Below are positions 23,199-34,386 of a DNA stretch of 64,000 nt, in pieces. Origin of the DNA: Euphorbia lathyris (taxonomy: Eukaryota > Streptophyta > Magnoliopsida > Malpighiales > Euphorbiaceae). The notes beneath the pieces were generated by a model. It was not told the origin of the DNA. It did not search any database and saw nothing but the letters and a program-made list of their open reading frames with translations. The position numbers and the translations under genes were made by a program. Every line of letters begins with the position of its first letter. The stretch's first letter is position 1. Location: positions 86,116,441-86,180,440 of the forward strand of contig NC_088914.1 of assembly GCF_963576675.1 (NCBI RefSeq). Direction: 5' to 3'.

Positions 23199-23659
23199 CT
23201 CAGCTTTAAATCTTTTATTGTTCCTTGTTGTGCTGACTTTTTTAATTAAAACTCAAGAACAAATTATATGCATCTTTCCCTCCTGTGCAATGCTTACTTA
23301 GATAATATAATTTGTTTACATGCATCTTCACCATGACTGTTGTGTTGATCCTGATGCTGACCATCTCTTATGTATCTACTTAACTAAAAACTCATTGAAC
23401 AAAGTATACTCAGCGCTCTCTGATATTTAAACCTTCCGCATAAAATTGAGTTAAAAAGAATATGTTCAATGAGCTGATCTAGATCTAAAAACTGACCTTA
23501 GACTTACTCAATTAAACCTTGAAATGTTTAGAGTAAAACTGAGTCAGTAGCTCAACCCTTACGGGGGATTCATTTGATAATATAGGTCAACTGTCATGGG
23601 GGAGCTCAACACTGAGTTACTTGACTGAATATTTTTGCCAACATCAAAATGGGGGAGTT
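23199..23659 (+). other. S1 3' noncoding region with three polypurine tracts
   Basis: No gene. Three G-rich purine runs lie before the LTR: ACGGGGGA (23561-23568), ATGGGGGAG (23596-23604) and ATGGGGGAG (23649-23657). The last abuts the LTR and should be the working plus-strand primer. Repeated polypurine tracts are a known Sirevirus signature. Confidence 0.8.
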
Positions 23660-24969
23660 TGTTGAAACACCTTTGCACATGATTTTGATTTGACAAAATT
23701 ATCTAAGTTATGATAAAAATATTCTAACACATTAAATTTAATATGCTTTGATTTATTACACTAATGTGTTTGTTTAATGTTGAGTTTAATTCTATTGAGA
23801 CTAAAAGCCTAAAGGCCCATTAAGTAGAAGTCAAGCCCAAGTCAACACATCAATACCATTCGGCCAAAGAAATGCAAAACGAAGCCGTATCAACCAAAAC
23901 GACGGCTTAGCATGAGAAGGATCGAGAAGCCTTCGTGGCAAAAGCTTCAAGAAGAAGCTGTTGAGTTGGTCGACAAAGTGTGTGGACAGTGGCAGAAATT
24001 GTTCAACTTCCAGACAAAGTATTTCTACTTTGGGAAAGATTCAGAAGGCGCAGAAAGTTGTCTAGTGGACCTTTCCTTAAATGTCGAAACATTCTGTCGA
24101 AGACTGACGAAGACAGAAGATGCATGAATCCTATTGGCCAACGACACTGAGCACGCACGGAATGAAAACGACAGGAAGCTGTTTCCCTCCAACGGTTATT
24201 TCGAAATTCGAAATGACCAGGTGCCTCAAGTGTCACTATATAAAGGCCATCAAGTTGCTTCAATTGATGCAGAACTTCAAGTTGTCAAAATGTTGACCAA
24301 ATTCATACTCGAAGATTCTGTGAAAAAAAGCAAAGCAAAATCCTTACACCAATTTCCATATTATTGTGTAAAAGTCTAGAGTGATTTCCAATCATCTAAA
24401 GTGACTTAGCAATTGCTATTTAGGACAAACACCTTATCATTTCTAGAAATAGAAAGGAGAGGCTAAGTACTCGGTATAGTACTTAGCATAGATATAGGAG
24501 TGAGTAGAGGTATAGAGGAAAGTACTCTTCTTATACCCAGCTTCTAAGTGTAAAAGGTTTGATGCTCTACCTTTAAAGAGCTCAGTAGAGAATTCGAAAG
24601 CTCGGAACGTGTTCCGGGGACAAGACGTAGGCGTAGAGGCCGAACCTGGATAAATCTGCTGAGTAACATCTTTCTAACCTTTAACTCCTTTGATATATAT
24701 ATTGCTTGCTTAAAAATTGACCATGTAAAGAGGCCACGCTGAGTTGTGTGCATTGAGTATCTGAGTTCAGGAATAGATTTCAGTGCTATCTCCTGACTCA
24801 AGGAAAGAAGCTGACTTAGTCACCAGTTGACTAAGCTAGTGCCTTAAACTTACTCAGCGCGCTATGTAATCCTTTTTGAAAGAAAAATAAGTCAGCCTTA
24901 ACGTACAAAATTTGAAATAGTTCCTATCCCCCCCTTGGAACTAACTTGTTACGTTATAAGGGACCAACA
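23660..24969 (+). repeat. S1 3' LTR (1310 bp)
   Basis: It begins TGTTGAAACACC and ends GGGACCAACA. It is the same family as the S3 5' LTR (37931-39278). A 17-bp palindrome lies at 24198-24214 and a TATA box at 24237-24244. Family A sequence resumes at 24970. Confidence 0.93.
24237..24244 (+). promoter_or_regulatory. S1 LTR TATA box
   Basis: TATATAAA lies 23 bp after the ATTTCGAA/TTCGAAAT palindrome. S3 has TATAAATA at 38517-38524 in the same position relative to the same palindrome. Confidence 0.7.
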
Positions 24970-26640
24970 GTGTTGAATTTGCATTTTTATCCAGGTTTTT
25001 CCTCCTATGTTATGGTTAGGGAACATTAAAAATGAACCCGAAGGGGGGTTGTAATGTGGGTGGCTTTTTTAGTGGTTAGTTTAAAGAGACTCGAGTTCAA
25101 AATACCGTTTTGGGGTTGCACCGTGTTTTGTTTCGGCCTTAGTGAATTTTTCAAAATGTACTTCAAAATTGCTCGGGTGGAGCTTGAGAATGTCTTTTTA
25201 CTGTAATTGTATCCTTTGTTTTGATAGAGGCACAAAAACGACTTTTGAAAGCTTATGATGCTTAATTTGTTAAGGCCGTGGCTTATTTCGGGCAATTCGG
25301 GTGCAAATTGATTTTGTCGGTATTTGAACAGGAGGAAAAAGGGTTAAATGTTACAAGGGTGCTAGCAAAGAAGTTGGTTAATAGGCTCAAGGGGGTTTCT
25401 TAAGGGTTAATGAAAACGACAAAAATAAATTAAGAAAAATTAACCTAAGTGAGTTTATTTTATCATCTATTGCCTTTCTTAACCAAAATAGGTGTACTAA
25501 TCCCCGTATTAGATGCAAATTCTATGAGTCGAGTGAAGTCAAAGTTCTCAAAAAATTGTGAAAAAAATAGAGTTCTCGTACGAACTCTTTTAGGCTCAAA
25601 AATACCTCACGAAGATTCGGGTTTAAATTGTGTACTATCGAGTCTTCGCTAAATTCTCAAATATCCCGTTTTTATTGCCTTTTCAAAGCTCATTATGGAG
25701 ATAACATTTGGGTTAAGACTCAATGCTTTAGTTTAGTACTAGCCTAAGCCTTTTATAAAGTCCCTAACTTCAAAACCAAGACTAATTTTTTTTTTTAATT
25801 AAATCATTCCTTTATGTTTCGACGCTTTTATTTTTTACGACAAATGATGGAACTTTTATTAATTTTTTACGCTTTAATTTCCGATGCTTTAGTGTGTCGG
25901 GAAAATTTACAAGATTCAATAAATTAGTTTAATTATTTTGTTGTTTATTTAATTTTTATTTTTGTTTTTGTTAGTGCAACCCAAACTAAGAGTGCGGGGT
26001 TGCACGTCTCTCCGCGTTATTAAAATGACGCTTATTCCAAAGGCGTCACAAAAAGAAAGAAAACAAAAACAAAAAGAAAGATAGAATTTATATTGAAAGA
26101 TAGAGGGTGATCTACCCTATCCCTCCTCACACTTAAAAACGCAATAAGTTCCGACATAGCGAAAGAAATTTGACGCACAAGGTGTAAAGAAAAAGAGTAA
26201 GGTAGAGAAAACTCCCTCAAACATCTTCCGATGGCGGTGGATATGACATGCTCTGCTCTCGAAAGAAATGACTTGTGAAGTATTCGAGGTATCAATTCTC
26301 GAACTCGGTTAGAATTTATTTAAAATATAAAATTTAAAAGTTAAATTGGGTGTAAGATTATTAATGTAAATATTTTTATTAATTTTTTATTTTTGTTTTA
26401 TTTTTTTTTCCAACGTCAATACTTACAATCCTCTTCCAAATCGTTCCACCGAACCGACACAAAATCACACGAACACCTAATAAAATGTAAGAAAAATAAT
26501 TAACCACGCAATAATAACTTAAATGTAAAAACTTAAAAGGTAAATTAAAGACATAAAATTAAACTTTATTCGAGCTTGGGTTGCCTCCCAAGAAGCGCTA
26601 CTTTATAGTCGGCGAGCTCGACTTAGAATTTCCTCTTAGG
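24970..26640 (-). other. A3 noncoding region
   Basis: No gene. 24970-26090 matches A2 10494-11610. ORF2 and its flanking GC motifs are absent. About 26100-26300 resembles the sequence after ORF2 in B2 (and 33030-33100 in B1), so ORF2 was probably lost by deletion. 26575-26592 is an inverted repeat (CTTGGG, 6 nt, CCCAAG) in a block shared with B1. Confidence 0.7.
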
Positions 26641-27230
26641 TGTATGCTTCCATTCGCGTTAGAAATGCAAATTCTTGAATAAACAATCTGTACCTACAAA
26701 ACGGGTTGTTAGTTTCGAAGAAATTTAATGAAAACCAAAAGCTATACTTAAAGAAATTATTGAAGAGTTAATTTGCTCCCTCTTTGACTCTTTTTGTAGT
26801 TCAAAAAGAGTGAAATATTCCGAGTTAGAATGAACCTCAAACTCTTCTAGTTTTGAATTCTTTTCCATGGGTTCACACGCAACCGGTGCATCATTAGGAT
26901 CTCCGGTTCCTCGCAGTTGAGACAACCTACATCAGTTGGGGATTCCTCTTGAGAGAGCTCAATTAACTCGAGCTCCACATTTTGATCACATGGATTGGCG
27001 TCTCTAATTGATTCGTCCGCGGTTGAATCGATACGAGACTTCAATCTAGCGATTTGATTTCCCAAATCCCTACAAAATGCCTCAGTGCTAGATAATCTCA
27101 CATGAATATCTTTAAGCATAGAGATTACCACATCGAGTTGCGAGGTTGATTGTTGGTGCGAACATCCATCATCCTTGTGGTCATCCCACAGATGACGACT
27201 ATAAAGCATCATACCATGAAAAAGATCATT
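26641..27230 (-). pseudogene. gag: A3 gag C-terminal remnant
   Basis: Minus-strand coding remnant of the gag C-terminus. It includes a helical segment (VVISMLKDIHVRLSSTEAFCRDL) matching the end of A1 gag, where SEVFCRDL is seen. It continues into a tail with FTLFELQKESKREQ, also present in B1 (FILFDLPRESKREQ) but absent from A1 and B2. The capsid core and zinc knuckle are missing, and there is a frame change around 26850-26925. It lies between the primer site and the shared inverted-repeat block, so most of gag has been deleted. Confidence 0.65.
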
Positions 27231-27370
27231 AATAACAACAAAATAAATTATTCACAAAAAGAGAATAATATTTACAAATGCTCAAAAGAAGTCGATATAA
27301 ACAATTTATACAAAAAGAATTCTTAAACTAACAATAAAACGTTTTTGTCTAATATTGTAAGAAATTATAA

Positions 27371-27389
27371 ATCCCCGGCAGCGGCGCCA
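27371..27389 (-). other. A3 primer binding site, tRNA-Asp, one mismatch
   Basis: Reverse complement of the family primer site, with AGCGG where the others have AACGG. It lies 6 nt from the LTR. Confidence 0.88.
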
Positions 27390-27395
27390 AAAACT

Positions 27396-29214
27396 TGATG
27401 CGCGCGTATGCCTAGTGGTAGAGTTTCTACGATGAAATATATGTGTTACGATAAGGTGCGAACTCTATGTCTACGGATATGATCTTTATGTATTGCTTAA
27501 CTCTACTAGACGCAACGACTACTTAGGGGCAAGTGTACCCCGTCGTATCAAGTAATAATCCGGTTAAGACCGAGTATCGAATCCACGGGATTTATAAGTA
27601 CAAGTATCAGACGACTCGGTTTCGTATGTTATTTAAGCGATGTATACTTTGGGATTGGTGTGTGACACAACTACAAACTACTCCTAACTATTGGTGACGT
27701 AAGTTTATGTAGCGAAAACTCTATGAAGTGATATGAGTTACGATAAGTTATAACTACGACAAATAACGACTCTAAATGTATATGGGTAATAATTTACTCT
27801 TGCAATGACGACTATGTGTAGTAGGATCGACCCGTGGAGTACTTAGACTACGTGTTTCCTAGTCAAGGTGTGTCTAATGCGGGGGAATTAGAAATTAGGG
27901 CCCGTAAGTTCCGTGGCTTGTCAATTCCTACGGTTTCTGGTTTGTCACTTCCGGTAAGGCAACACCTATATAACTCCCTAAAGATAGCCCGAATGGCATC
28001 GGAAATCGCGTTCTCCTACACAATAATCAATTACGAATATCAAAACAAGTAGCAAATATTAACATGTAAAGGGAAATAGAAGTTATGAATCATAAATTAT
28101 AAATATGGAAAGTATATAGATGAAATACAACCAAGCCTAGTACATAGGAAGAGTACAAGCTAATTAGCAAGTAAAAAGGGAGAATCCGCCCTTGGAACTA
28201 GCTAACCGGACTCAAAGCCGTCTCCTAGGTCGTGGAGATGGAACTCTCGAGCTTGGTGGCCAATGATGGAGCGGAACCTTCGTGGAATGCCGGAACAACC
28301 GAAGAAGCTCTTGAGGTGGGAGGGTTTTAGCTACAACTGAAATAAAACTACAACAATAAAGAAAAGAGTATAGTTTGCTCTCTAGTATATGGTGTGTCTA
28401 TTATGAATCAAGAGCTCCCTATTTATATACATCAAGCAAGGGCAAAGTTGTAACTTCATAAGGTGCAAGTATGGAGCAACATCATTGAGTGCAGAAATCC
28501 CATAATACGCCCCGCGTATGGTGAGACACTCCCCGCGTATATACCCATTCCGTCAAAAATCTACTGCATGTGGACCAATTCTATGTTTTGTTGTCTCAAA
28601 CACGCCATGCGTAGGTGGAATATGCCTCGCGTGTTTGAGTCTCTGAGATTTTATCGCTTGAATTGGAGCTTTTACGCCGTGCGTAGCTGAAGTACGCCCC
28701 GTGTAAATGAGTCTCTGAGCTTTTTACATTGAAGAACTACCTTATACGCCTCGCGTATATGGTGGTACGCCCCGCGTATGGATAGTTGACTCGGGGAGAC
28801 CATGCAGTCTGAATTTCAGGATTAGGCCAATCATTTCCGACATGTATCATACGCCTCGCGTAGGATGGCATACGCCTCACGTATGCTGAGTCAATTCTAC
28901 GTGGTGTCTGCGGATAAGGAAATTATTTCTGACACCATGTTTTACGACCCGCGTATAGGATGATACGCCCCACGTACTTGAGTAGATTTTCACTCCTTGC
29001 TCGTACCTAAAATACAAATCTTGAAAGCCGAGTTAGCTTGACGTTTTTATTTCCTAAACTAATCAAAAACAAGGAAAATTAACCGGAAGCACGGAATTTA
29101 TTCTTATTTCGTTATTTTATTAAAAACACTCTATTTTTGTAATTAAACTTATTTATTTCTCCTAAAATTAAACCGTAAATCACGCTAAAAGATAGGGGTA
29201 AAATACCCCTATCA
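27396..29214 (-). repeat. A3 5' LTR (1819 bp)
   Basis: It starts TGATGCG and ends CCCCTATCA; full-length reverse family A LTR. GC palindromes lie at about 28503-28980, with more base changes than in A1 or A2, suggesting an older copy. The reversed TATA region is near 28420-28432. Confidence 0.92.
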
Positions 29215-29747
29215 AAGTCCAAGGAAGAAGTTGAGTTCTCCCATCATTGACATTTCAAACTCAGTCTACGTCTGCTTACTAAATTCCTTGCTCATTGACT
29301 CGTTAGTGGCACCAAAAATAATGTAATCCACATATATCTGAGCCAGTAGGGTATCTTTACCCTTCCTCTTAATGAATAAGGTTGTATCAGCTTTACCTCT
29401 GACATAATTTCTAGTAAGCAGGAAACTGGCCAGCCTCTCATACCAAGCACGTGGTGCTTGCTTGAGACCATACAGGGCCTTTTTGAGTTTATAAACGTGG
29501 TTTGGGAACTTGGGGTCCTCAAACCCTAGAGGCTGATTAACATAGACTTCCTCGTTTATAACTCCATTAAGGAATGCACTCTTAACATCCATTTGGAACA
29601 ATTTAAAATTCATATAGCTTGCATATGCACATAAAATTCTTATAGCCTCTAGCCTTGCCACTGGGGTGAAGGTCTCACCGTAGTCAATACCTTCTTGCTG
29701 ACTGTAGCCCTGAGCTACAAGTCTTGCTTTGTTTCTAACCATGTCCC
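29215..29747 (-). pseudogene. pol: S2: Sirevirus reverse transcriptase fragment
   Basis: 533 bp of Sirevirus pol on the minus strand, caught between the A3 and B1 LTRs. It covers RT from [11 protein letters not shown] through [10 protein letters not shown] to LNFFLGL. Two lesions are visible. The active site reads YVDY instead of YVDD (codon complementary to 29323-29325). An in-frame TAG follows SKQT near 29266. It is closely related to S1 and S3. Both ends coincide with LTR termini, so S2 is a host into which A3 and B1 inserted. It is the outermost layer I can see. Confidence 0.88.
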
Positions 29748-31567
29748 TGATGCGCCCTCCGAGGAGAAGAAGACTCACTAAGGGATAAGTGTACCCCGTC
29801 GTTATCAAGTAATAAATCTGGAAAGTTCAGGTATCGAATCCATAGGACTTATTTACCACAAGTATCGAATTACTTGGTCTCAGGTGTTATCTAGGCTTTG
29901 GGGGGTTTGAGTTTGTTTATTTAAGTTAATCTACTCCTAAGTTGAATTACGCTACTCCTAGCTAAGTTGTACTAATTCTAGCTAAGTTATTCTACACCTA
30001 ATTAAGTTATACTACTCCTAATTAAGTTATTCTACTCCTAGGTGATCTTTCACTAATGCAATTACCCGAAGGAACATGGTATGAACGATAATAATGAAGT
30101 TAGGTTATTAGGTCTATCGATTAAAAACCTAATCTAAGTCACTTGTATTCAAGGCGATTAACCCTACTTACCCTCCTGAAGTTCCTAGCGCGTGATTCCC
30201 TTGTAAGGCCGAAACTAGGTCTAAGGCTCAGCAATTTGGGCTTAACCAACTAAGAGGTCGTCAATCTCCTAGGCTCTAACTAGGTCAGATTCAGCTCATA
30301 ATATATGCCTACTAGATTTTAGGGCTTTTGAATGAGTTAAACCAATTGAATAAAGCGTAAGACAAAGATTAAACAAATAAGCATAGAACAAAATAAGAGC
30401 TAAAATATTATTAAAGATGAAGAATAATGTCACAAGATACAATTAGCCTAGGATTCATAGACTGTATCAAAGAGTACAAACAAGGAAAGATAAAAGGAGA
30501 TACGAAAATCCCTTTCAGGGAACATGTCTACTTTGCAATCGGCTTGCTAGATCTTAAGGACGGACCTTGAAAATTCCTCGAAGAACAGCTTTGAAGGAGC
30601 TTCAATGGAGGTTGAAGAAGATGGAGGAGATGGAGATGAATTTCAAGGGGAAAGCTCAAGTAAATTAGAATAATGAAAGATATCTAATTTACAATGGAAA
30701 AGTTCTATTTATAGTTGTAGCTCGGGCCCTCTTTTTGACCTATTTCGTGTCCTTATGCAGGTGGGAAGTCGTGGGACCGGTCGTGGAGTCGTGGGGTCAA
30801 AATTATGATTTTTTACCAATTCCTACAGGTCAGCTCGCCCGAGCTGGGTGCCAGCTCGGCAAGCTGGTCAGCTCGGCAAGCTGGCCAGCTCGTCGCGAGC
30901 TGGCCATACCAGCTCACCCGAGCAGGCCCCTGAGGGCCTGCTTGGCGAGCTGGCCTCCAGGGGCCTGCTCGGCCGAGCAGTGCCTGGGCAGCTCGCCGAG
31001 CAGCGCCTGGGCAGCTTGTCGAGCAGCGACTGGGCAGCTCGCCGAGCAGTGCCTGGGCTGCGCACCGAGCAGCGCCTAGGCAGCTCGCCGAGCAGCGCCT
31101 GGGCTGCGCGCCGACCAGCGCCTAGGCTGTGCATCGAGGAGCGCCTGGGCTGCTCACCGATGCTCAATTTGCCGAGTGACTACCGGGGGTCCCCGAGACG
31201 CGATTTTCACCTGAACTCGTTCCTGCTTTAATCTGTACATGCACGAAAACTCCAAATAACATTAGTCCAAGGGCTAAATTGACCTGCTAATCGCTCATTT
31301 TGAGCAAACGCTCCGTTTGGTGCGACTTTTGGCGGATCAATTAGCTACAAAAGATAATGGAATTATAACATACATGCCATTTTGGCCATATTTGCCTAAA
31401 ATGATCAGAAAACGAGGCTAAACAACAAAAAGTTAATAAAACGTTTCCAATTCCTAACTAACTCACACAAAGGCATATAAATGCGAGAATTGCTCACTTA
31501 TTCGTAAAATAACGCTAAAAACCGTCCTAAAACCGTACCCAAAGATAGGGGTTTTTGACCCCTATCA
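29748..31567 (-). repeat. B1 3' LTR (1820 bp)
   Basis: It begins TGATGCG and ends CCCCTATCA; it is the reverse of the B2 LTRs and about 210-240 bp longer. The extra length lies mostly in an enlarged GC-rich array at about 30830-31160. Apparent Ala/Pro-rich reading frames there come from the repeat and are not genes. Confidence 0.9.
30830..31160. repeat. B1 LTR GC-rich palindrome array
   Basis: A run of related units built from GAGCTGG, GAGCAG and their complements (for example GCTCGCCGAGCAG). It lies upstream of the LTR TATA box in element orientation. It is about twice as long as the matching arrays in B2. Confidence 0.85.
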
Positions 31568-33477
31568 AACCTCCTCGCACTTAAAACTTTACTTGTCCCC
31601 AAGTAAACTAAAAAACTAAACCCGTAACCATAAGCAAGCTAGAAAACCTCCTGGTTTGACTAGGTGCTTGACACAATTTCGAGCATCTGTAATTACATGC
31701 ATTCGGAAATACAAAGTAGAGACACGATATCCAAAAGCCGCAGTTCAATTATCACAGGTCATATGTTTAAGAAAAAGGACACATGTTCAATTAAACGAGC
31801 TTAAGGGGATAGCTAAGTAAAACACCTCACCATAGGTAGTTCACTCAATTCACACGATTTTGGTGGCTAAAGTTTTTACTCTCGGCTTATGTTCTTGCTT
31901 AGGATTACGTTGATTTTGGACATTCATCCGAGTTCCTCTACTATGCTATATGACTCCAATGATATAAAAAAACAGCCTCGAATTGGGGTTGTAATGTGGT
32001 TAGGGGGTTAAAGGTACAACGAGGGTTAGGAGTTCTAGCGCTAGCAAAACAAACTTCAAAATGGCTTCTAGCAAATGACGAAGTGATTGAGCTTTTTATT
32101 CACATCTATGTATTATTTATTATTTTTATTCCGAGACGTGCTAATTTAAGAACTGTGAGATAGAGTTCTCCCTCTTTTGTTTGTCTCTTTTCTTTTCTTT
32201 TCTTTTTCTCTTTTTCTTTTTTTTTCTTCTTTTGGGATGGTGATGCTCATTCACTTCTTAGTCTTTTGGCTTGCTACTATGATGCCATAAACAAAGATAA
32301 AGCGCTAGAAGATAACAAAGGCTCGATGTGAGCTTTGCAAAACTTAGGGTTAAGTAACAAACCAAGTGATGGTTTGCAAAAAATTGGATTAGGACGAAAG
32401 AAAAATCTATAAACTATAAAAACATAGGCTCAAAGGGGCTTCCTAGAGTGGATGAAAAAGAGAAAAGAAGGTAAAGAAAAGGGTTAATTCTAATGAGGCT
32501 GATTCATCGTTTATCATCTCAAATCATTGCATGTAGGTTCAACTCAGTATTGGGTGCAAAATCTGTAATATTTCCACAAGTCAAAGCATTCACACAAAAA
32601 ATGTCAAGAAAAAGAGATTTTTGATGTTCGCTCTTGGGCTCAAATTCAACTCGCAGTTCTTGGGTTTCAATTTTTGTGTTTACTAGTTCTCCCCAAACTC
32701 AAATTTAACATCACATGCCTTCAATTCTTAAGTTATCTACCTAAGTAATGATTTTAGCATTTCTTCAAAAGTAGGGTCTAAATGCAAACTTTAGCTCATG
32801 CTTTTACAGATACAAGGGTTGTGTCCTACACCTAAACTAGCTGTCATGCAATCTTAGATTCGGTTCTCAGCCCTTAAGGACAAATAACGAAGTTTATATT
32901 CGAAGGAGGTTCATGGTTTTAGGTCCTAAACATGCAAAAACATAAATAAAACCCGAAAACGTTTAAACTAAACTAGACACGACGCAACAAAAATTTAAAA
33001 ATTATACAAATTTTTGTAAGTTTGTCTACCCCTCCTCCTCACACTTAAATCATGCAATAAGTTCCAACATTGCATACAAAACCATCAAGCGCATGTGCAA
33101 AAAGTTAGAGTGGAGAAGACAACTTACTGATTTTATCGCAATAAAAAAACTTGATGATTTGCGGTGCAAATTTTTTTTTTTTTAGCTCCATTCGGAAAAA
33201 ATCCCAAAATGTTGCTTATGTCGCCCGAGCTGGGGTGCCCGGCGGGCTGCTGGGCGGTAGTGCCCAGCTCGCCCGAGCTGGGGTGCCTGGGGAAAAATTA
33301 CGATTTTTTTTTTAATTTTAATTTAAACCGAACACTGAAAATAAAAACCAACCTAAAAGTATATCTATAAAATTTATTAAAAAGAAAGACAAACCTAGAA
33401 AATTTTTAATCCAAACTTGGGTTGCCTCCCAAAAAGCGCTACTTTTATAGTCGGTTAGCTCGACATAGAGTTCCTTC
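31568..33477 (-). other. B1 3' noncoding region
   Basis: No gene. It opens with the polypurine tract (complement of 31568-31580) and matches B2 54890-56468. A homopolymer- and CT-rich stretch is at 32160-32230. GC-rich palindromes recur at about 33218-33290, beside where ORF2 used to be. 33416-33433 holds the inverted repeat shared with A3. Confidence 0.75.
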
Positions 33478-34386
33478 CTAAGTATAAGCTTCTATCCGCA
33501 TTAGGAACTTGAATTCCTTAACAAATAATCCGTACCTACAAAACGGATTAGGAGCCTCAAATGAGTTAAATAAAAACAATAGGCCAAATTTGAACAGATT
33601 ATGAAAACGCTTGGTTTGCTCCCTTTTGGATTCTCTTGGTAGGTCGAAGAGAATGAAAACTTCTGAACAAGGAGTAAATCCAAACTTTTCTAAATTCTGA
33701 GGAAAAGGTAGTTGATATACACAAGCTTCGATTTGATCATTTATTTCTATCACATGATTTAGGATTTTAGGTTTTGAACCGGGGTTGCTTACCGCTTCCG
33801 GTTCCACACTTACCTTGAGTGATGCATGTGACAATGGGCTTGGTTCTACCTTTTTGTCGTTCTTCAAGGAGATGGATTGAGCTGATTCCCCTTGTGGGAT
33901 TTCTATATTTTCCTTTATGCCTGGGAGAGCATCTCGGGATTGCTCTTGCATCTCATGGTTTATTTGAGCGAATTGGTTGCTCAAGTCCTTGCAAACCTCC
34001 TCGTTGATTGTAAGTCGGGCTGATATTCCTTTCAAAAGGGACAGCACCTCATCTCGTAAGCTAGAGGGTTGTGGAGGAACTTGGCTTGCTTGTTCGTAAG
34101 GGAACATTCCCAATTCATTTTCCCTGTGCTCATTAACAAACCTATTTAGAGGCCTCAACATGTTAGGGTTCCCGTAGGACATATTTGAGTGTTGAGGTCT
34201 CCTCCAATCACTACCATAAAAGTTGTAAGAATTGGGGTTAGAATTATACCTTTGGTGATTACCCACAAAACTTACACTTTCATTGGTGTTGAGGCTCATT
34301 TTCGCCATCAAGATATCCAGTTTCTTATTTAACTCGGCCATGGAGGGATTGGGAGCCTCATTCTCCATGGCATGAATGTATTGTCT
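33478..34386 (-). pseudogene. gag: B1 gag C-terminal half, lacking the zinc knuckle
   Basis: Minus-strand gag fragment, open from the T1 junction to a stop at 33478-33480. It begins just after the capsid core. It has a helical region (SMAELNKKLDILMAKMSLN), but the following zinc knuckle seen in A1 and B2 is missing by in-frame deletion: NESV joins directly to the Asn/Tyr-rich segment. It then shows LLKGISARL and QFAQINHEMQEQ. A tail of about 100 residues (FILFDLPRESKREQ, IEAYT end) is shared with A3 but not with A1 or B2. The rest of gag lies beyond T1, off the window. Confidence 0.8.

Larger units (their letters stand above)
17534..24969 (+). mobile_element. S1: Sirevirus-like Ty1/copia element, 3' part
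   Basis: Plus-strand copia element resuming inside integrase to the right of A1. It has RT, RNase H, a long accessory ORF after pol, repeated polypurine tracts and a 3' LTR. The extra ORF plus multiple polypurine tracts is the known Sirevirus pattern. Its 5' half is left of the window. At 24970 family A 3' noncoding sequence (A3) resumes, so S1 is inserted in A3. Confidence 0.9.
24970..29214 (-). mobile_element. A3: family A element, minus strand, 5' part
   Basis: Reverse-oriented family A copy. From left to right it has 3' noncoding sequence (matching A2 from about 10494), a shortened gag end, primer site and full 5' LTR. Its 3' LTR lies beyond S1, outside the window. It has no ORF2 and no pol. 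At its right end Sirevirus RT (S2) resumes. Confidence 0.88.
29748..34386 (-). mobile_element. B1: family B Athila-like element, minus strand, 3' part
   Basis: Reverse-oriented: 3' LTR (29748-31567), 3' noncoding region, and the C-terminal half of gag. It is interrupted at 34387 by T1; the rest lies right of the window. It contains no pol. The last bases of the ORF2 region survive near 33125-33150 (homologous to 54865-54890 of B2), but the ORF itself is gone. Confidence 0.88.

Noticed and set aside
30735..31231. Open frames with Ala/Pro/Ser-rich proteins in the B1 LTR (and similar in 39557-40010 and 56677-57111)
   Set aside because: They arise from GC-rich palindrome repeats that stay open in several frames on both strands, have no conserved start, and lie in LTR sequence.
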